The notes under the pieces: generated by a model
The model's input: the letters and a program-made list of their open reading frames with translations, nothing else
What the model was told of the DNA's origin: nothing
Databases searched by the model: none
Made by a program: the position numbers and the translations under genes
Assembly: GCF_003286915.1 (NCBI RefSeq)
Contig: NZ_QMFY01000018.1
Location: 1 to 64,000, forward strand
Direction of reading: 5' to 3'
Length of the DNA stretch: 64,000 nucleotides
From: Pseudochryseolinea flava
Lineage (GTDB): Bacteria; Bacteroidota; Bacteroidia; Cytophagales; Cyclobacteriaceae
Shown here: in pieces, positions 25,995 to 35,140 of the stretch
Numbering within the stretch: position 1 is the stretch's first letter
Layout: each line of letters starts with the position of its first letter

Positions 25995-26816
25995 ATGAAA
26001 AATGTATTAACCCTCTTTGCATTTCTTTTTTGCTTCGCTTCTTACGCACAAAATTTCGAAGGTATCATTAAGTGGACTATCACCACCGAAATCACAGACC
26101 CGGAAACAAAAGCTAAAATGGAAGAAGCATCGAAGAAGATCGCCGATCCGAATAATCAAGCCAAGATGCGCGAATTGCAAACAAAAATGAATGATCCCGA
26201 ATTCAAGAAGATGATGGAGGCGAACCCTCAGATGAAAACGCAAGTGGAAGCAGCTTTGAAAATGATGCAAGGTGGAGGTCTACAGAATATGCTGCCATCA
26301 GGGTATGAGACGCATCTCAAGAAACAGGATATGCTCACGAAGATTCAAGGCGGTGTTGCCGACAAACAAACCATGTTGTATTTGAAGGATAAGGACAAAG
26401 TATACAGCATCAACCACGATGCGAAAACATTTAGTGTACTACCTAATGGAGAGAAAGGCGCAGTTGAGAAAGATGCCAAAGTGACTAAAACAACAGAGAC
26501 CAAAAAGATATTGAATTACAATTGCTCGAAGTATGTGATCGAGTCGGAGATCAATGGTAAAAAATTTAGTCACATTGTTTGGGCAACGAATGAGATCAAG
26601 AATATTGATTACAAATCTTTTTCAAAGCATCGTTATCAGGGAAGTAAGGTATTTTCATTTGAAAAGATTGATGGCGTTCCATTGCTGATGGAGATTAATT
26701 CTAAGGAGGGAAAAATGACGATGGAGGCGGTACAATTAAAAGAACAGACTTTGCCGGCAGAAGAGTTTGTGGTGCCTGCTGCCTACAAAGAAGTTCCACC
26801 TGCGTTTGGGTTTTGA
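25995..26816 (+). CDS. Secreted DUF4412-type protein
   Basis: The 273-aa product has a clear signal peptide (LFAFLFCFASYAQ) and then Q-N-F-E-G-I-I, the usual start of DUF4412 proteins. Residues 30-90 form a charged, methionine-rich helical insert. The second half is beta-rich, with the I-L-N-Y-N-C-S-K-Y-V-I-E segment and an I-x-G-V-P-L-L-M-E-I block, typical of the domain. Function is unknown; it is probably periplasmic or surface-exposed. A paralogue follows after 120 bp. The 284-bp gap upstream (25711-25994) holds no gene but has a -7-like TATCTTAG near 25970. Confidence 0.8.
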   Translation: MKNVLTLFAFLFCFASYAQNFEGIIKWTITTEITDPETKAKMEEASKKIADPNNQAKMRELQTKMNDPEFKKMMEANPQMKTQVEAALKMMQGGGLQNMLPSGYETHLKKQDMLTKIQGGVADKQTMLYLKDKDKVYSINHDAKTFSVLPNGEKGAVEKDAKVTKTTETKKILNYNCSKYVIESEINGKKFSHIVWATNEIKNIDYKSFSKHRYQGSKVFSFEKIDGVPLLMEINSKEGKMTMEAVQLKEQTLPAEEFVVPAAYKEVPPAFGF

Positions 26817-26936
26817 CCTTTTGCCTAACAATCAATGTTAACATAGATCAATAAATAACAAAACTAGAAGTACACACCGTACACACATTATTGCGGCTAC
26901 CGCGCTTCGATTATCTTCGTTGGAAAATAAACCCCT

Positions 26937-27725
26937 ATGAAGATAATCGTTTTACTGTTTCTAGTCAGTGTATCAAGTTCTCTCTACGCGCAAAATTTCG
27001 AAGGTATTGTTAAAGTCGCCGATCGTGTTCAAGTTGGTAGTGCTGAAGAAACGCAAGCCATGGAAGAACGTGTGAAAGGACCATTACGCAAAGAAATCGC
27101 GAAGAAAAAAAAGAAGCTTAATAGTAAGTCGCTTACGCCCGCGCAAAGGGCGTCGCTAGCAGCGGAAATAAAAAGTCAAGAAGAAACGATCAGCCTTCCA
27201 CTAATGTCGAATATTGTTGAAGTTTGCGTCAAGAATCGGAATTTCTGTTTAAAGTTTCGCAATGGAACTTCTGCTAACCTCATGCTCGATAGTGCCAGTA
27301 AAGTGTATGACATCTCTCATAATAGGAAGACGTTTCAGGTGGATGATACCAAGCCTTTTTCAACATTTGGCAATGCGCCCGAGGTAATAAAAACTTCTGA
27401 AATGGCTACATTCATGAATACATCATGTGTGAAGTATGTTGTTAAGAGCACCGATCAAGAGAAGAAGGCTGTCGGTACATTTTGGGTTGCGCCCGATATC
27501 AAAGACGTGGAGTGGAAGTATGTGCTCATGTTTGAAGACGAGGATAGTACGTTGTTCAGTCAAATCGTAGGCCTTCCACTAAAAGTAGAAGTCATCTCTG
27601 GGAATGTAGCTTTTTTTAAAGATGTGCTGTCGATCGAAAGAATAGCCGTTGCAGACTCAAACTTCGAAATTCCGGCTGGCTACCAAGAGATCTTGCCCAC
27701 AGCCGACACGAAGAAAGAAAAGTAG
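26937..27725 (+). CDS. Secreted DUF4412-type protein, paralogue of the preceding gene
   Basis: The 262-aa product has a signal peptide ending S-L-Y-A, then Q-N-F-E-G-I-V, nearly identical to the mature start of the gene before it. A lysine-rich helical insert (about 45-85) replaces the methionine-rich one of its neighbour. The beta-rich half keeps the T-S-C-V-K-Y-V-V block with a single cysteine and the I-V-G-L-P-L-K-V-E segment. A -7-like TATCTTCG lies about 25 bp upstream, so it may have its own promoter. Tandem duplication followed by divergence of the insert is the simplest reading. Confidence 0.78.
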   Translation: MKIIVLLFLVSVSSSLYAQNFEGIVKVADRVQVGSAEETQAMEERVKGPLRKEIAKKKKKLNSKSLTPAQRASLAAEIKSQEETISLPLMSNIVEVCVKNRNFCLKFRNGTSANLMLDSASKVYDISHNRKTFQVDDTKPFSTFGNAPEVIKTSEMATFMNTSCVKYVVKSTDQEKKAVGTFWVAPDIKDVEWKYVLMFEDEDSTLFSQIVGLPLKVEVISGNVAFFKDVLSIERIAVADSNFEIPAGYQEILPTADTKKEK

Positions 27726-27741
27726 AACGCTGATAACATTA

Positions 27742-27775
27742 AAAAAGGCAGCCTATTGAGACTGCCTTTTTATTT
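27742..27775. terminator. Bidirectional terminator
   Basis: AAAAAGGCAG (27742-27751) pairs with CTGCCTTTTT (27762-27771) around a 10-base loop. A and T runs on both sides serve the convergent DUF4412 and arginine decarboxylase genes. Confidence 0.8.
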
Positions 27776-27834
27776 TATATCTGTATCTCAATGTATTGAC
27801 ATCAGCACGTCAACACACAAACATCTTAAACACG

Positions 27835-29232
27835 TTAGGAAGAATATCCCAACACCTTCAACATACTTTCACTTGTTTGTTCTGAAGCGAAAAGTTTTGT
27901 TGTGATTTCTCCATCTTCATTGCGGTCGATAAGCACATGCTTCGGTGCAGGTACAAGGCAATGTTGAATTCCACCGTATCCACCAAGTGATTCCTGATAA
28001 GCCCCCGTGTGGAAGAAGCCAATATACAACGGCTCTTCATCGTTGATCATCGGCAAGAATACTTCGCCAGTGTGGGCTTCAGAGTTATAGTAATCCATAC
28101 TGTCGCAGGTCAAGCCACCCATGTTCACTTTGTGATATGGATCATCCCATTTGTTAAGCGCGAGCAACACATACTTTTGGTTCAATCCCCACGCATCCGG
28201 TAAGTGTGTGATGAACGATCCATCGATCATATACCACAGCTCTTTATCGTTTTGGAGTTTTTGATCGATTACGTTATACAGTACCGCGCCACTTTCACCA
28301 ACGGTATAGCTACCGAATTCGGTGAAGATGTTTGGTACAGGAACGTTGTTCTTATCACAAATCCACTTGATGTTTTCAACGATCTGTTCGATCATGTATT
28401 TGTAATCGTAGTGGAATGTCAATGATGTCTTGATTGGGAATCCACCACCAATATCGATCGAGTCGAGTGTTGGGCAGATCTTTTTCAATTCGCAATACTT
28501 GAATACAAAGCGGCTGAGTTCGCTCCAGTAGTACGCGGTGTCTTTGATACCGGTATTGATGAAGAAGTGAAGCATCTTCAGGGATGCTTTGCTGCTGGTT
28601 TCAATTTTTTCTTTGTAGAAATTGTTGATGTCGCTGTAGCGTATGCCCAGACGTGAAGTATAGAATTCGAATTTCGGTTCTTCGTCGGCCGCGACGCGAA
28701 TACCTACTTGGTAGGGGCCAGTTACGTTTTGCTCGTAGGCATCGATCTCGCCCATCTTATCAAGGATCGGAACGCAGTTTTTGAAACCGTCATTCAACAA
28801 TTCCGAAATGTACTGGGTGTAGAGTGGCATTTTGAAGCCATTGCATAGGATATAAGTATCCTTATTTATTTTTCCTTTGCTATAAAGCGATCTGACGATC
28901 GGAATATCAAAAGAAGAAGACGTTTCGATGTGAACGTCATTGTTTTTGGTAGCCTCCTCAAGGACGAAAGAAAAATGAGAAGATTTAGTACAATAGCAGT
29001 AAGTGTATTTGCCGTTGTACTTGAACTTTTCCATGGCGCTATTAAAAAGAGCCTGGACAGACCGAATATTCTCGCTAATTCTTGGGAGGTAGGTCAATTT
29101 TAGGGGGGTACCATACTCTTTTATGATCTCCATTACGGGAACATCATTAAAAAGCAATTCGTGGTCGCGGACCTTAAATTCTTTCTGAGGAAACTCAAAA
29201 GTTTGCTCAATAAGTTCGCGGTAGCTCTTCAT
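27835..29232 (-). CDS. speA: Arginine decarboxylase, short alanine-racemase-fold type
   Basis: PLP-dependent decarboxylase predicted to make agmatine from arginine, the first step of polyamine synthesis. The 465-aa product has the PLP lysine in Y-C-T-K-S-S-H (Lys83), the S-I-D-I-G-G-G-F-P phosphate loop, T-E-F-G-S-Y and the L-T-C-D-S-M-D motif with the cysteine that contacts substrate across the dimer. It is shorter than the ~630-660-aa SpeA of E. coli and Bacteroides, and of the type found in other Cytophagales and flavobacteria. Substrate could instead be ornithine or a related amino acid. It is divergent from the arginase/DHS pair. Confidence 0.8.
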   Translation of the reverse strand: MKSYRELIEQTFEFPQKEFKVRDHELLFNDVPVMEIIKEYGTPLKLTYLPRISENIRSVQALFNSAMEKFKYNGKYTYCYCTKSSHFSFVLEEATKNNDVHIETSSSFDIPIVRSLYSKGKINKDTYILCNGFKMPLYTQYISELLNDGFKNCVPILDKMGEIDAYEQNVTGPYQVGIRVAADEEPKFEFYTSRLGIRYSDINNFYKEKIETSSKASLKMLHFFINTGIKDTAYYWSELSRFVFKYCELKKICPTLDSIDIGGGFPIKTSLTFHYDYKYMIEQIVENIKWICDKNNVPVPNIFTEFGSYTVGESGAVLYNVIDQKLQNDKELWYMIDGSFITHLPDAWGLNQKYVLLALNKWDDPYHKVNMGGLTCDSMDYYNSEAHTGEVFLPMINDEEPLYIGFFHTGAYQESLGGYGGIQHCLVPAPKHVLIDRNEDGEITTKLFASEQTSESMLKVLGYSS

Positions 29233-29566
29233 CTATCGTTAAAACCTCCTTTAGCCGGCAGGCAGGCTTATCGTTTGTGTTTAAAGATGATTACTCGGCT
29301 TTTCGTTATACTCATTACCTTTTCGTTAGGTTTTTGTAAAACCGGCCAATTAGGGCGATGAATACCGTTTCGGGCTTTATAAAGGGTGCAATATTGTGAT
29401 AAATTTGCCATCTTTGCAATACACATTCAGAACCATGGTTAATCGATTTTTCTGTATCCCGTTTGTTGAGGCTCACGCCTTACCCGACTTCTAAAGGGCG
29501 GGCAGAAAGAACGTTTTTTACATCCAACGGTTAACCTATTATTCATCAACCATAATTGCATTTGTC
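29233..29566. promoter_or_regulatory. Divergent intergenic region with a likely promoter
   Basis: This 334-bp gap separates the divergent arginine decarboxylase and arginase genes. TAAATTTG at 29400-29407 fits the TAnnTTTG -7 consensus and reads toward the arginase gene, leaving a leader of about 150 bases. Two tiny frames (24 codons from 29287; 19 codons from 29435) are present but unsupported. No conserved riboswitch was recognised. Confidence 0.4.
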
Positions 29567-30529
29567 GTGAAAGAGTTAAAGATCATTGAAGTGAAGTCCG
29601 AAATCGGTGCCGGAACGCGTGGCGCCAGTCTGGGCGTAGAAGCAATGAAGATTGCCAGCCTCGACCTCAATTCCGATTTTTTTAAACAGCATGAATCCGT
29701 AGAAGTAGAGAACGTTAACGAACTCCTTTTTGATGGTGCAAAACATTCTTACGCCAAGTTTATCGACGGTGTAATGATCATGGAAGAAAGGGTATGCCTC
29801 GAAGTATACGAGCAAATCTTTGACGAATTTTTTCCGATCATCATGGCCGGCGATCATAGCACGTCATATGGAACAATTGCCGGTATCAAAAAAGCTCACC
29901 CCAAAGCAAGGCTTGGCGTGATTTGGATCGATGCCCATGCCGATATCCATACACCATTCACAACACCATCGGGTAACATGCACGGTATGGCACTTGCCAT
30001 GGCAACAGGCATGGATAACCTTGAATGTAAAGTGAATGACCCGCGCGGCGAAACTCAAGAACTATGGGAGCAACTTAAGAACGTGGGCATGCCTGGACCG
30101 AAAGTTCTTCCTGAAGATATCGTCTACATTTCCGTTCGCGACCTTGAGAAACCTGAGAACTATCTCATCAATAAATACAACATCAACTTCATTGAAACGG
30201 AAGATGTGAAAAAAGCAGGACCAGCTGCGAGTGCAAAACGCGCCCTCGAGATGCTTGACCACTGCGATTTCATTTACGTTTCATTCGATGTCGATAGCAT
30301 TGATAGCCGCGTGTCAGCTGGAACGGGTACACCTGTTCCGAATGGTCTAACCGTTGAAGAAGCTAAAATATTAAATGCTGAACTCGCCAAAGATCATAAA
30401 GTGTGCGCCTGGGAAATCGTTGAAGTAAATCCAACGCTTGACACAGAAAACCGAATGGCCGAGAGTGCCTTCGAAATTTTGGAGGCGACGGCGAAATCTA
30501 TTGTGAACCGGCCGGTATTGGCGGAATAG
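29567..30529 (+). CDS. rocF: Arginase/agmatinase-family ureohydrolase
   Basis: Binuclear manganese hydrolase of 320 aa. Metal ligands are visible in A-G-D-H-S (94-98), D-A-H-A-D (122-126) and S-F-D-V-D-S-I-D (239-246). The loop S-G-N-M-H-G after the second motif is the one arginases use to bind the alpha-amino acid part of arginine, which favours arginase. The neighbouring arginine decarboxylase would instead call for agmatinase activity, so the substrate is open. It starts with GTG at 29567, and the DHS-like gene follows on the same strand after 121 bp. Confidence 0.85.
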   Translation: MKELKIIEVKSEIGAGTRGASLGVEAMKIASLDLNSDFFKQHESVEVENVNELLFDGAKHSYAKFIDGVMIMEERVCLEVYEQIFDEFFPIIMAGDHSTSYGTIAGIKKAHPKARLGVIWIDAHADIHTPFTTPSGNMHGMALAMATGMDNLECKVNDPRGETQELWEQLKNVGMPGPKVLPEDIVYISVRDLEKPENYLINKYNINFIETEDVKKAGPAASAKRALEMLDHCDFIYVSFDVDSIDSRVSAGTGTPVPNGLTVEEAKILNAELAKDHKVCAWEIVEVNPTLDTENRMAESAFEILEATAKSIVNRPVLAE

Positions 30530-30650
30530 ACGATAGAAGGTGACATTATAAGAAAGAGGGGAGACCTGTCGACCGGAATGAAATGAAGGTTGGGGTAACT
30601 TCCCTCTTTTTATTTATTTTCGCCCCTGAATTTGAACTTATCGATAAGAC

Positions 30651-31628
30651 ATGAGCCAAAACAGACCGATTTCATCATTTATTGAGAAACACTACCTCCA
30701 CTTCAACGCAGCAGCTTTAGTGGATGCAGCAAAAGGTTATAAGAAACACCTTGCCGAAGGAAAAAAAATGATGGTCACCCTTGCCGGTGCCATGAGTACA
30801 GGCGAACTAGGGATCAGTTTTGCTGAAATGATCCGCCAAGATAAAGTGCATATCATCTCTTGTACAGGTGCAAACCTAGAAGAGGATATCATGAATCTTG
30901 TAGCGCACTCACACTATCGCCGCATTCCAAACTACCGCGATCTCACGCCAGAACAAGAGTGGGAGCTTTTGGGCAATCACCTTAACCGCGTGACCGATAC
31001 TTGTATCCCTGAAGAAGAAGCTTTCAGAAGATTGCAAGCACATCTTTTCAAAGTTTGGAAAGATGCTGAAGATAACGGCGAGCGTTTATTTCCGCACGAG
31101 TTCATGTTCCGCATGATCAACAGCGGCGACTTGAAACAATACTATGAGATCGATCCGAAGAATTCCTGGATGATCGCTGCAGCAGAAAAGAATATGCCGA
31201 TGGTCGTTCCCGGTTGGGAAGACTCAACCATGGGTAACATCTTCGCTTCTTATGTGTTGACTGGCGAATTGAAAGCAAGCACCATGAAGTCGGGTATCGA
31301 ATACATGGTATGGCTCGCAGACTGGTATACAGAAAATGCAGGCACTGAAGGTATCGGTTTCTTCCAAATTGGTGGCGGTATCGCTGGTGACTTTCCGATT
31401 TGCGTTGTTCCAATGCTTCACCAGGATCTCGAGCGTGACAACGTTCCTTTCTGGAGCTACTTCTGCCAGATCAGCGACTCTACGACAAGTTATGGTTCAT
31501 ACTCAGGCGCAGTTCCCAACGAAAAAATCACTTGGGGTAAACTGAGTATTGAAACACCGAAATACATCGTTGAATCAGATGCGACCATTGTAGCGCCACT
31601 GATCTTCGCGTATGTATTAGAGTGGTAA
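30651..31628 (+). CDS. Deoxyhypusine-synthase-like enzyme
   Basis: The 325-aa product has the DHS fold markers: T-L-A-G-A-M-S-T-G for NAD binding, C-T-G-A-N-L-E-E-D, the G-G-G-I-A-G-D-F segment, and the end block S-G-A-V-P-N-E-K-I-T-W-G-K with Lys297 in the place of the catalytic lysine of eukaryotic DHS. Eukaryotic and archaeal DHS modify eIF5A, which bacteria lack. Bacterial homologues are thought to move the aminobutyl group of spermidine to an amine, as homospermidine synthase does. Its place beside arginine decarboxylase and a ureohydrolase supports a polyamine role. Confidence 0.85.
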   Translation: MSQNRPISSFIEKHYLHFNAAALVDAAKGYKKHLAEGKKMMVTLAGAMSTGELGISFAEMIRQDKVHIISCTGANLEEDIMNLVAHSHYRRIPNYRDLTPEQEWELLGNHLNRVTDTCIPEEEAFRRLQAHLFKVWKDAEDNGERLFPHEFMFRMINSGDLKQYYEIDPKNSWMIAAAEKNMPMVVPGWEDSTMGNIFASYVLTGELKASTMKSGIEYMVWLADWYTENAGTEGIGFFQIGGGIAGDFPICVVPMLHQDLERDNVPFWSYFCQISDSTTSYGSYSGAVPNEKITWGKLSIETPKYIVESDATIVAPLIFAYVLEW

Positions 31629-31656
31629 TCCGAAATAATAGAATCAATCATTTTAG

Positions 31657-31689
31657 CTGAAGCAATTTCTCCGAACGGAATTGCTTCAG
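31657..31689 (+). terminator. Perfect 11-bp hairpin between the DHS-like gene and argS
   Basis: CTGAAGCAATT (31657-31667) pairs perfectly with AATTGCTTCAG (31679-31689) around an 11-base loop. The tail is only TCATTT, so it may be a weak terminator or an attenuator before argS rather than a full stop. Confidence 0.55.
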
Positions 31690-31704
31690 TCATTTATAAG
31701 AATC

Positions 31705-33492
31705 ATGAATCTCGATCAACTTCTTCGTTCAGAAATCCAGAAAGCTGTTACTGCAGTTTTTCAACAACAAATCGATAATCTTCAACTTCAACCTACCAAT
31801 GCAGAGTTCGAAGGATCACATACTTTGGTGTGCTTTCCGCTGACTAAAATTTCACGCAAAGGTCCTGAAGAAACTGCGCGCATGGTGGGCGACTATCTCG
31901 TGCAAAATGCGGGCATCGTAGCACGCTTCAATGTTGTAAAAGGGTTTTTGAACATCGTGTTGAATGATTCTGTTTGGGTGAATGTATTGCAGAACATCTA
32001 TGCGAATAAGCAATACGGACAACTTCCATCGAATGGTCAGGAGATCATGATCGAGTATTCTTCACCGAATACAAACAAGCCATTGCACTTAGGTCACTTG
32101 AGAAATAATTTCTTAGGATGGAGTGTAAGCGAAATCTACAAAGCGAATGGATACAATGTGCACAAAGTACAGATCATCAACGATCGGGGTATTCACATTT
32201 GTAAGTCGATGGCTGCGTGGGTTCTTTATGGTGATGGTGAAACACCGAAAAGCTCTGGCGTAAAAGGAGATCACCTCGTTGGAAAATATTATGTGGAATT
32301 CAACAAGGCATATGTTGCTCAGGTAAATGCTTTGGTGGAGAAAGGTTCTACAAAAGAAGATGCAGAGAAGAATGCGCCCATCATGCAGATGGCTTCTGAA
32401 ATGCTTCGCAAGTGGGAACAGAAAGATTCCGAGACCGTCGAGCTCTGGAAGACGATGAACGGCTGGGTATATGAAGGCTTCAATGAGACGTACAAAAAAA
32501 TGGGCGTCGATTTTGAAAAGCTTTATTATGAATCCGATACTTATCTGCTCGGGAAAGAAGAAGTGTTGAAAGGCCTTGAATCCGGTGTGTTCTTCAAGAA
32601 GGAAGACGGTTCAGTGTGGGTTGATCTTACGGGAGATGGACTCGATCAAAAAGTGCTTCTTCGTGCCGATGGTACTTCTGTTTATATGACACAGGATATT
32701 GGTACGGCGATTCTTCGCTTCAGAGATTTTCCAAACATCACCGGACAAGTATATACTGTAGGGAATGAACAGGAATATCATTTCAAAGTATTGTTCTTAA
32801 TCTTGAGCAAACTTGGATACGATTGGGCGAAACGTTGCTATCATTTGTCTTATGGCATGGTCGATCTCCCTACCGGGAAAATGAAATCGAGAGAAGGCAC
32901 TGTGGTAGATGCGGACGATCTTATTCAGGAGATGGTTACGGAAGCGGAGAAACAAACCCGTGAACTGGGCAAGCTTGATGGTGTAAGTGCTGACGATGCA
33001 CATAAGTTATTCAACATGATTGGCCTATCGGCATTGAAATTCTTCCTGCTGAAAGTTGACCCGAAGAAAAGAATGCTCTTCGATCCGAATGAGTCTATTC
33101 AATTACAAGGATTCACCGGGCCATTTATTCAATATACACATGCGCGTATCAAGGCGATTCTTCGTAAAGCAGAATCGTTGAACTTGTCGATCAGCGCTGA
33201 TGACTTGAGTGCTATAACATCGCTTGAGCCAGCGGAGCGTGATGCGTTGCAAGTATTGAATTCTTTCGAATCAAAATTGAAAGAAGCTGCAAAAGATTAT
33301 TCTCCTGCCGTAATCGCCAACTATGCATATGATCTGGCGAAACAGTACAATCAATTCTATCAGAACATTCCAATCTTCAATGAAGCAGATCAGGCGAAGC
33401 TGAAATTCAGAATAGCGTTATCGTCATCCATTGCGAATGCTGTTAAGAAAAGTATGGCGTTATTGGGGATAGAAGTGCCTGAAAGAATGTAA
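31705..33492 (+). CDS. argS: Arginyl-tRNA synthetase
   Basis: Class I synthetase of 595 aa that charges tRNA-Arg in the cytoplasm. The HIGH motif appears as H-L-G-H-L-R in S-S-P-N-T-N-K-P-L-H-L-G-H-L-R-N, and the KMSKS loop as K-M-K-S-R-E-G. An N-terminal Add-1 domain (about 1-100) and a C-terminal DALR anticodon-binding domain (about 470-595) are present. ATG at 31705 is chosen over an in-frame TTG at 31681 that lies inside a hairpin. It follows the polyamine genes, whose first enzyme also consumes arginine. Confidence 0.95.
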   Translation: MNLDQLLRSEIQKAVTAVFQQQIDNLQLQPTNAEFEGSHTLVCFPLTKISRKGPEETARMVGDYLVQNAGIVARFNVVKGFLNIVLNDSVWVNVLQNIYANKQYGQLPSNGQEIMIEYSSPNTNKPLHLGHLRNNFLGWSVSEIYKANGYNVHKVQIINDRGIHICKSMAAWVLYGDGETPKSSGVKGDHLVGKYYVEFNKAYVAQVNALVEKGSTKEDAEKNAPIMQMASEMLRKWEQKDSETVELWKTMNGWVYEGFNETYKKMGVDFEKLYYESDTYLLGKEEVLKGLESGVFFKKEDGSVWVDLTGDGLDQKVLLRADGTSVYMTQDIGTAILRFRDFPNITGQVYTVGNEQEYHFKVLFLILSKLGYDWAKRCYHLSYGMVDLPTGKMKSREGTVVDADDLIQEMVTEAEKQTRELGKLDGVSADDAHKLFNMIGLSALKFFLLKVDPKKRMLFDPNESIQLQGFTGPFIQYTHARIKAILRKAESLNLSISADDLSAITSLEPAERDALQVLNSFESKLKEAAKDYSPAVIANYAYDLAKQYNQFYQNIPIFNEADQAKLKFRIALSSSIANAVKKSMALLGIEVPERM

Positions 33493-33498
33493 GGCGAT

Positions 33499-33675
33499 AG
33501 CTGCGAATTACGAGCTACGTGCTGCGAGTTTTACGAGTTTGCTGTTCACGGTTGCGCTAAGTTGCGCCAAGGAAGAGAAAGTTTCGCGAAGAGTTTTTGC
33601 TTTGCGAAACTTTGCATCTTCGAGCAACTCGGCGGTATTGTCTGTTACGCGCTAGACGAAGTTTCGCGAAGCATT
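33499..33675. repeat. Heptamer array and GTTTCGC inverted repeats after argS
   Basis: Six heptamers (AGCTGCG, AATTACG, AGCTACG, TGCTGCG, AGTTTTA, CGAGTTT) cover 33499-33540. Then AAAGTTTCGC (33578-33587) pairs with GCGAAACTTT (33604-33613), and a third copy, GAAGTTTCGCGAAG, follows near 33659. The gap 33493-33701 between convergent genes holds only these repeats. Confidence 0.7.
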
Positions 33676-33701
33676 CAACTTGAACACTCGAACACCTGCA
33701 T

Positions 33702-34913
33702 TTAAACATAGCTCAACCACCAATGCGAATGCGTACTCTTATAACGATTGTACCATTTGCAAAGCGGATACAACGATGCTACGATCGTTATCCAAATCAG
33801 GTAAACCCACGGCAAAGAGAATCCACTGCCTGGAATCACGCCGCCGAACCCATTGTTGAAATGAAAATTCAGATCAGCGAATGACATGTCTCGCATGATC
33901 ATCATTGTCACGAGCGCCGTGAAGTGGATAAGATAAAAATGCAAGATGTAATAAAACATCGGCACACGCCCATAGATCACGAAAGGATTCGACTGTGAAA
34001 TTGGTGTTTGTCGCATTTCCATAAGCGCAAGGATAATGAGAACAGGGCCAACCGTCATTAATGTATACAGCAATGAAACTGGATATTTAGTTACATTCAG
34101 GAAGCTGAGGATGGTGAAGGTAAAATCTTTCTGCACACTCCATGGGGCAGGGTCGCCGTAGACATTAATACCTCTTAAGATTAAGAACAAGAGCACCGCG
34201 CCAGCGCCAGAGTACAATAACAGGTCGAAGCGTTTAGCGGCATTAAAAGATTTTGCGAACCATTCGCCGATACCATAGCCAAGCGCCATAATACCAAGCC
34301 ATGGAAGCAGTGGGTATGCAACAATGATTGCATGTTCTTGATCTAATGGAAGGAATCCTTGCTGTCTTAAAATAACCCAAAGCGCGTATCCGGAATCTTC
34401 TGGCTTTAAAGGGAAGAAGTCAAAGATGTTATGAAAGAAGATGAGGAATAGTCCGATTCCTAAAACGACACGTCCAGGTAAAAATACCAATCCTGCGAGA
34501 ACAACCATCGACGCACCGATCACCCATATCACTTGGAAGAACGTGAAATCGTAATAGAAGTTGAAGAACAATCCGAAACGCACCACAACAACCTCAAGGA
34601 GAATGAGCCATAGCCCACGCGTTAGCAGGAATAGCGAAAGTTCTTTTGTTGTTTTTCTTTCCGTACTAATACGAATAGCGACGCCAGAAAGGAGTACGAA
34701 CGTCGGTGCACAATAATGGGTGATCCACCGGGTGAAGAATAAAATTGGCGTTGTGGTTTCGAGGTTTGTAGGTTGATCGGTGATGCCGTAGATGTGAAAA
34801 AAATCTCGTGTATGATCTAGGGCCATGATTACCATGACAATCCCGCGGAGGATATCAATCGAAGCAATACGCGACTTCTGCGTAAGCATGCCATTGGATA
34901 GGGTGGAGGTCAT
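33702..34913 (-). CDS. DUF1624/HGSNAT-like multi-TM acyltransferase
   Basis: A 403-aa membrane protein with about ten predicted segments. The N-terminus reads S-R-I-A-S-I-D-I-L-R-G-I-V-M-V-I-M-A-L-D-H-T-R-D, the signature of the DUF1624/heparan-alpha-glucosaminide acetyltransferase-like family. The histidine in L-D-H and the later T-H-Y-C-A-P-T-F segment are typical conserved sites. These proteins are thought to pass acyl groups across the membrane onto sugars, but substrates in bacteria are mostly unknown. It is transcribed alone, with heptamer arrays on both sides. Confidence 0.8.
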   Translation of the reverse strand: MTSTLSNGMLTQKSRIASIDILRGIVMVIMALDHTRDFFHIYGITDQPTNLETTTPILFFTRWITHYCAPTFVLLSGVAIRISTERKTTKELSLFLLTRGLWLILLEVVVVRFGLFFNFYYDFTFFQVIWVIGASMVVLAGLVFLPGRVVLGIGLFLIFFHNIFDFFPLKPEDSGYALWVILRQQGFLPLDQEHAIIVAYPLLPWLGIMALGYGIGEWFAKSFNAAKRFDLLLYSGAGAVLLFLILRGINVYGDPAPWSVQKDFTFTILSFLNVTKYPVSLLYTLMTVGPVLIILALMEMRQTPISQSNPFVIYGRVPMFYYILHFYLIHFTALVTMMIMRDMSFADLNFHFNNGFGGVIPGSGFSLPWVYLIWITIVASLYPLCKWYNRYKSTHSHWWLSYV

Positions 34914-34932
34914 ACGTAAATGTAGAGTTTAA

Positions 34933-34981
34933 AGCAGAAAGCGGAAAGCTTAAAGCAGAAAGCTTACACCGGAAAGCTTGG
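34933..34981. repeat. Seven-unit heptamer array upstream of the acyltransferase gene
   Basis: Seven in-phase words: AGCAGAA, AGCGGAA, AGCTTAA, AGCAGAA, AGCTTAC, ACCGGAA, AGCTTGG. It lies 20 bp from the start codon of the minus-strand acyltransferase gene. The 318-bp gap 34914-35231 has no convincing gene: it contains this array, a second one at 35189-35216 (ACTTGAA, GCTAGCA, GCTTGTG, GCCTGCA), a terminator and a tRNA-like fragment. Confidence 0.8.
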
Positions 34982-35102
34982 ATCGAGGAGAACATCTGTT
35001 TAGATCTTTGAGGTGGTGCCTCAAAGTCTCACCAAGGAATGCAGAAAGTTTCCCCAAGGAAATCCCTGCGATGATCCGTTGTTATCTCGGCAGAAAGTAT
35101 AG

Positions 35103-35139
35103 TAAAAAAGAAAAGGCTACTTCAATAACTGAAGCAGCC
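35103..35139 (-). terminator. Terminator of the yceI transcript
   Basis: On the minus strand GGCTGCTTCA (35139-35130) pairs with TGAAGTAGCC (35124-35115), one G-T pair, five-base loop, followed by TTTTCTTTTTT (35114-35104). It stands about 90 bp beyond the yceI stop codon. Confidence 0.75.
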
Positions 35140-35140
35140 T

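Noticed and set aside
27780-27834. CAACAC repeat as a further array
   Set aside because: Only two or three degenerate CAACAC words at about 27800-27820, not enough to call an array.
29287-29361. 24-codon frame MITRLFVILITFSLGFCK resembling a lipoprotein signal
   Set aside because: It ends six residues after the cysteine, so nothing would be left to anchor, and it lies in a divergent promoter region. Probably chance.
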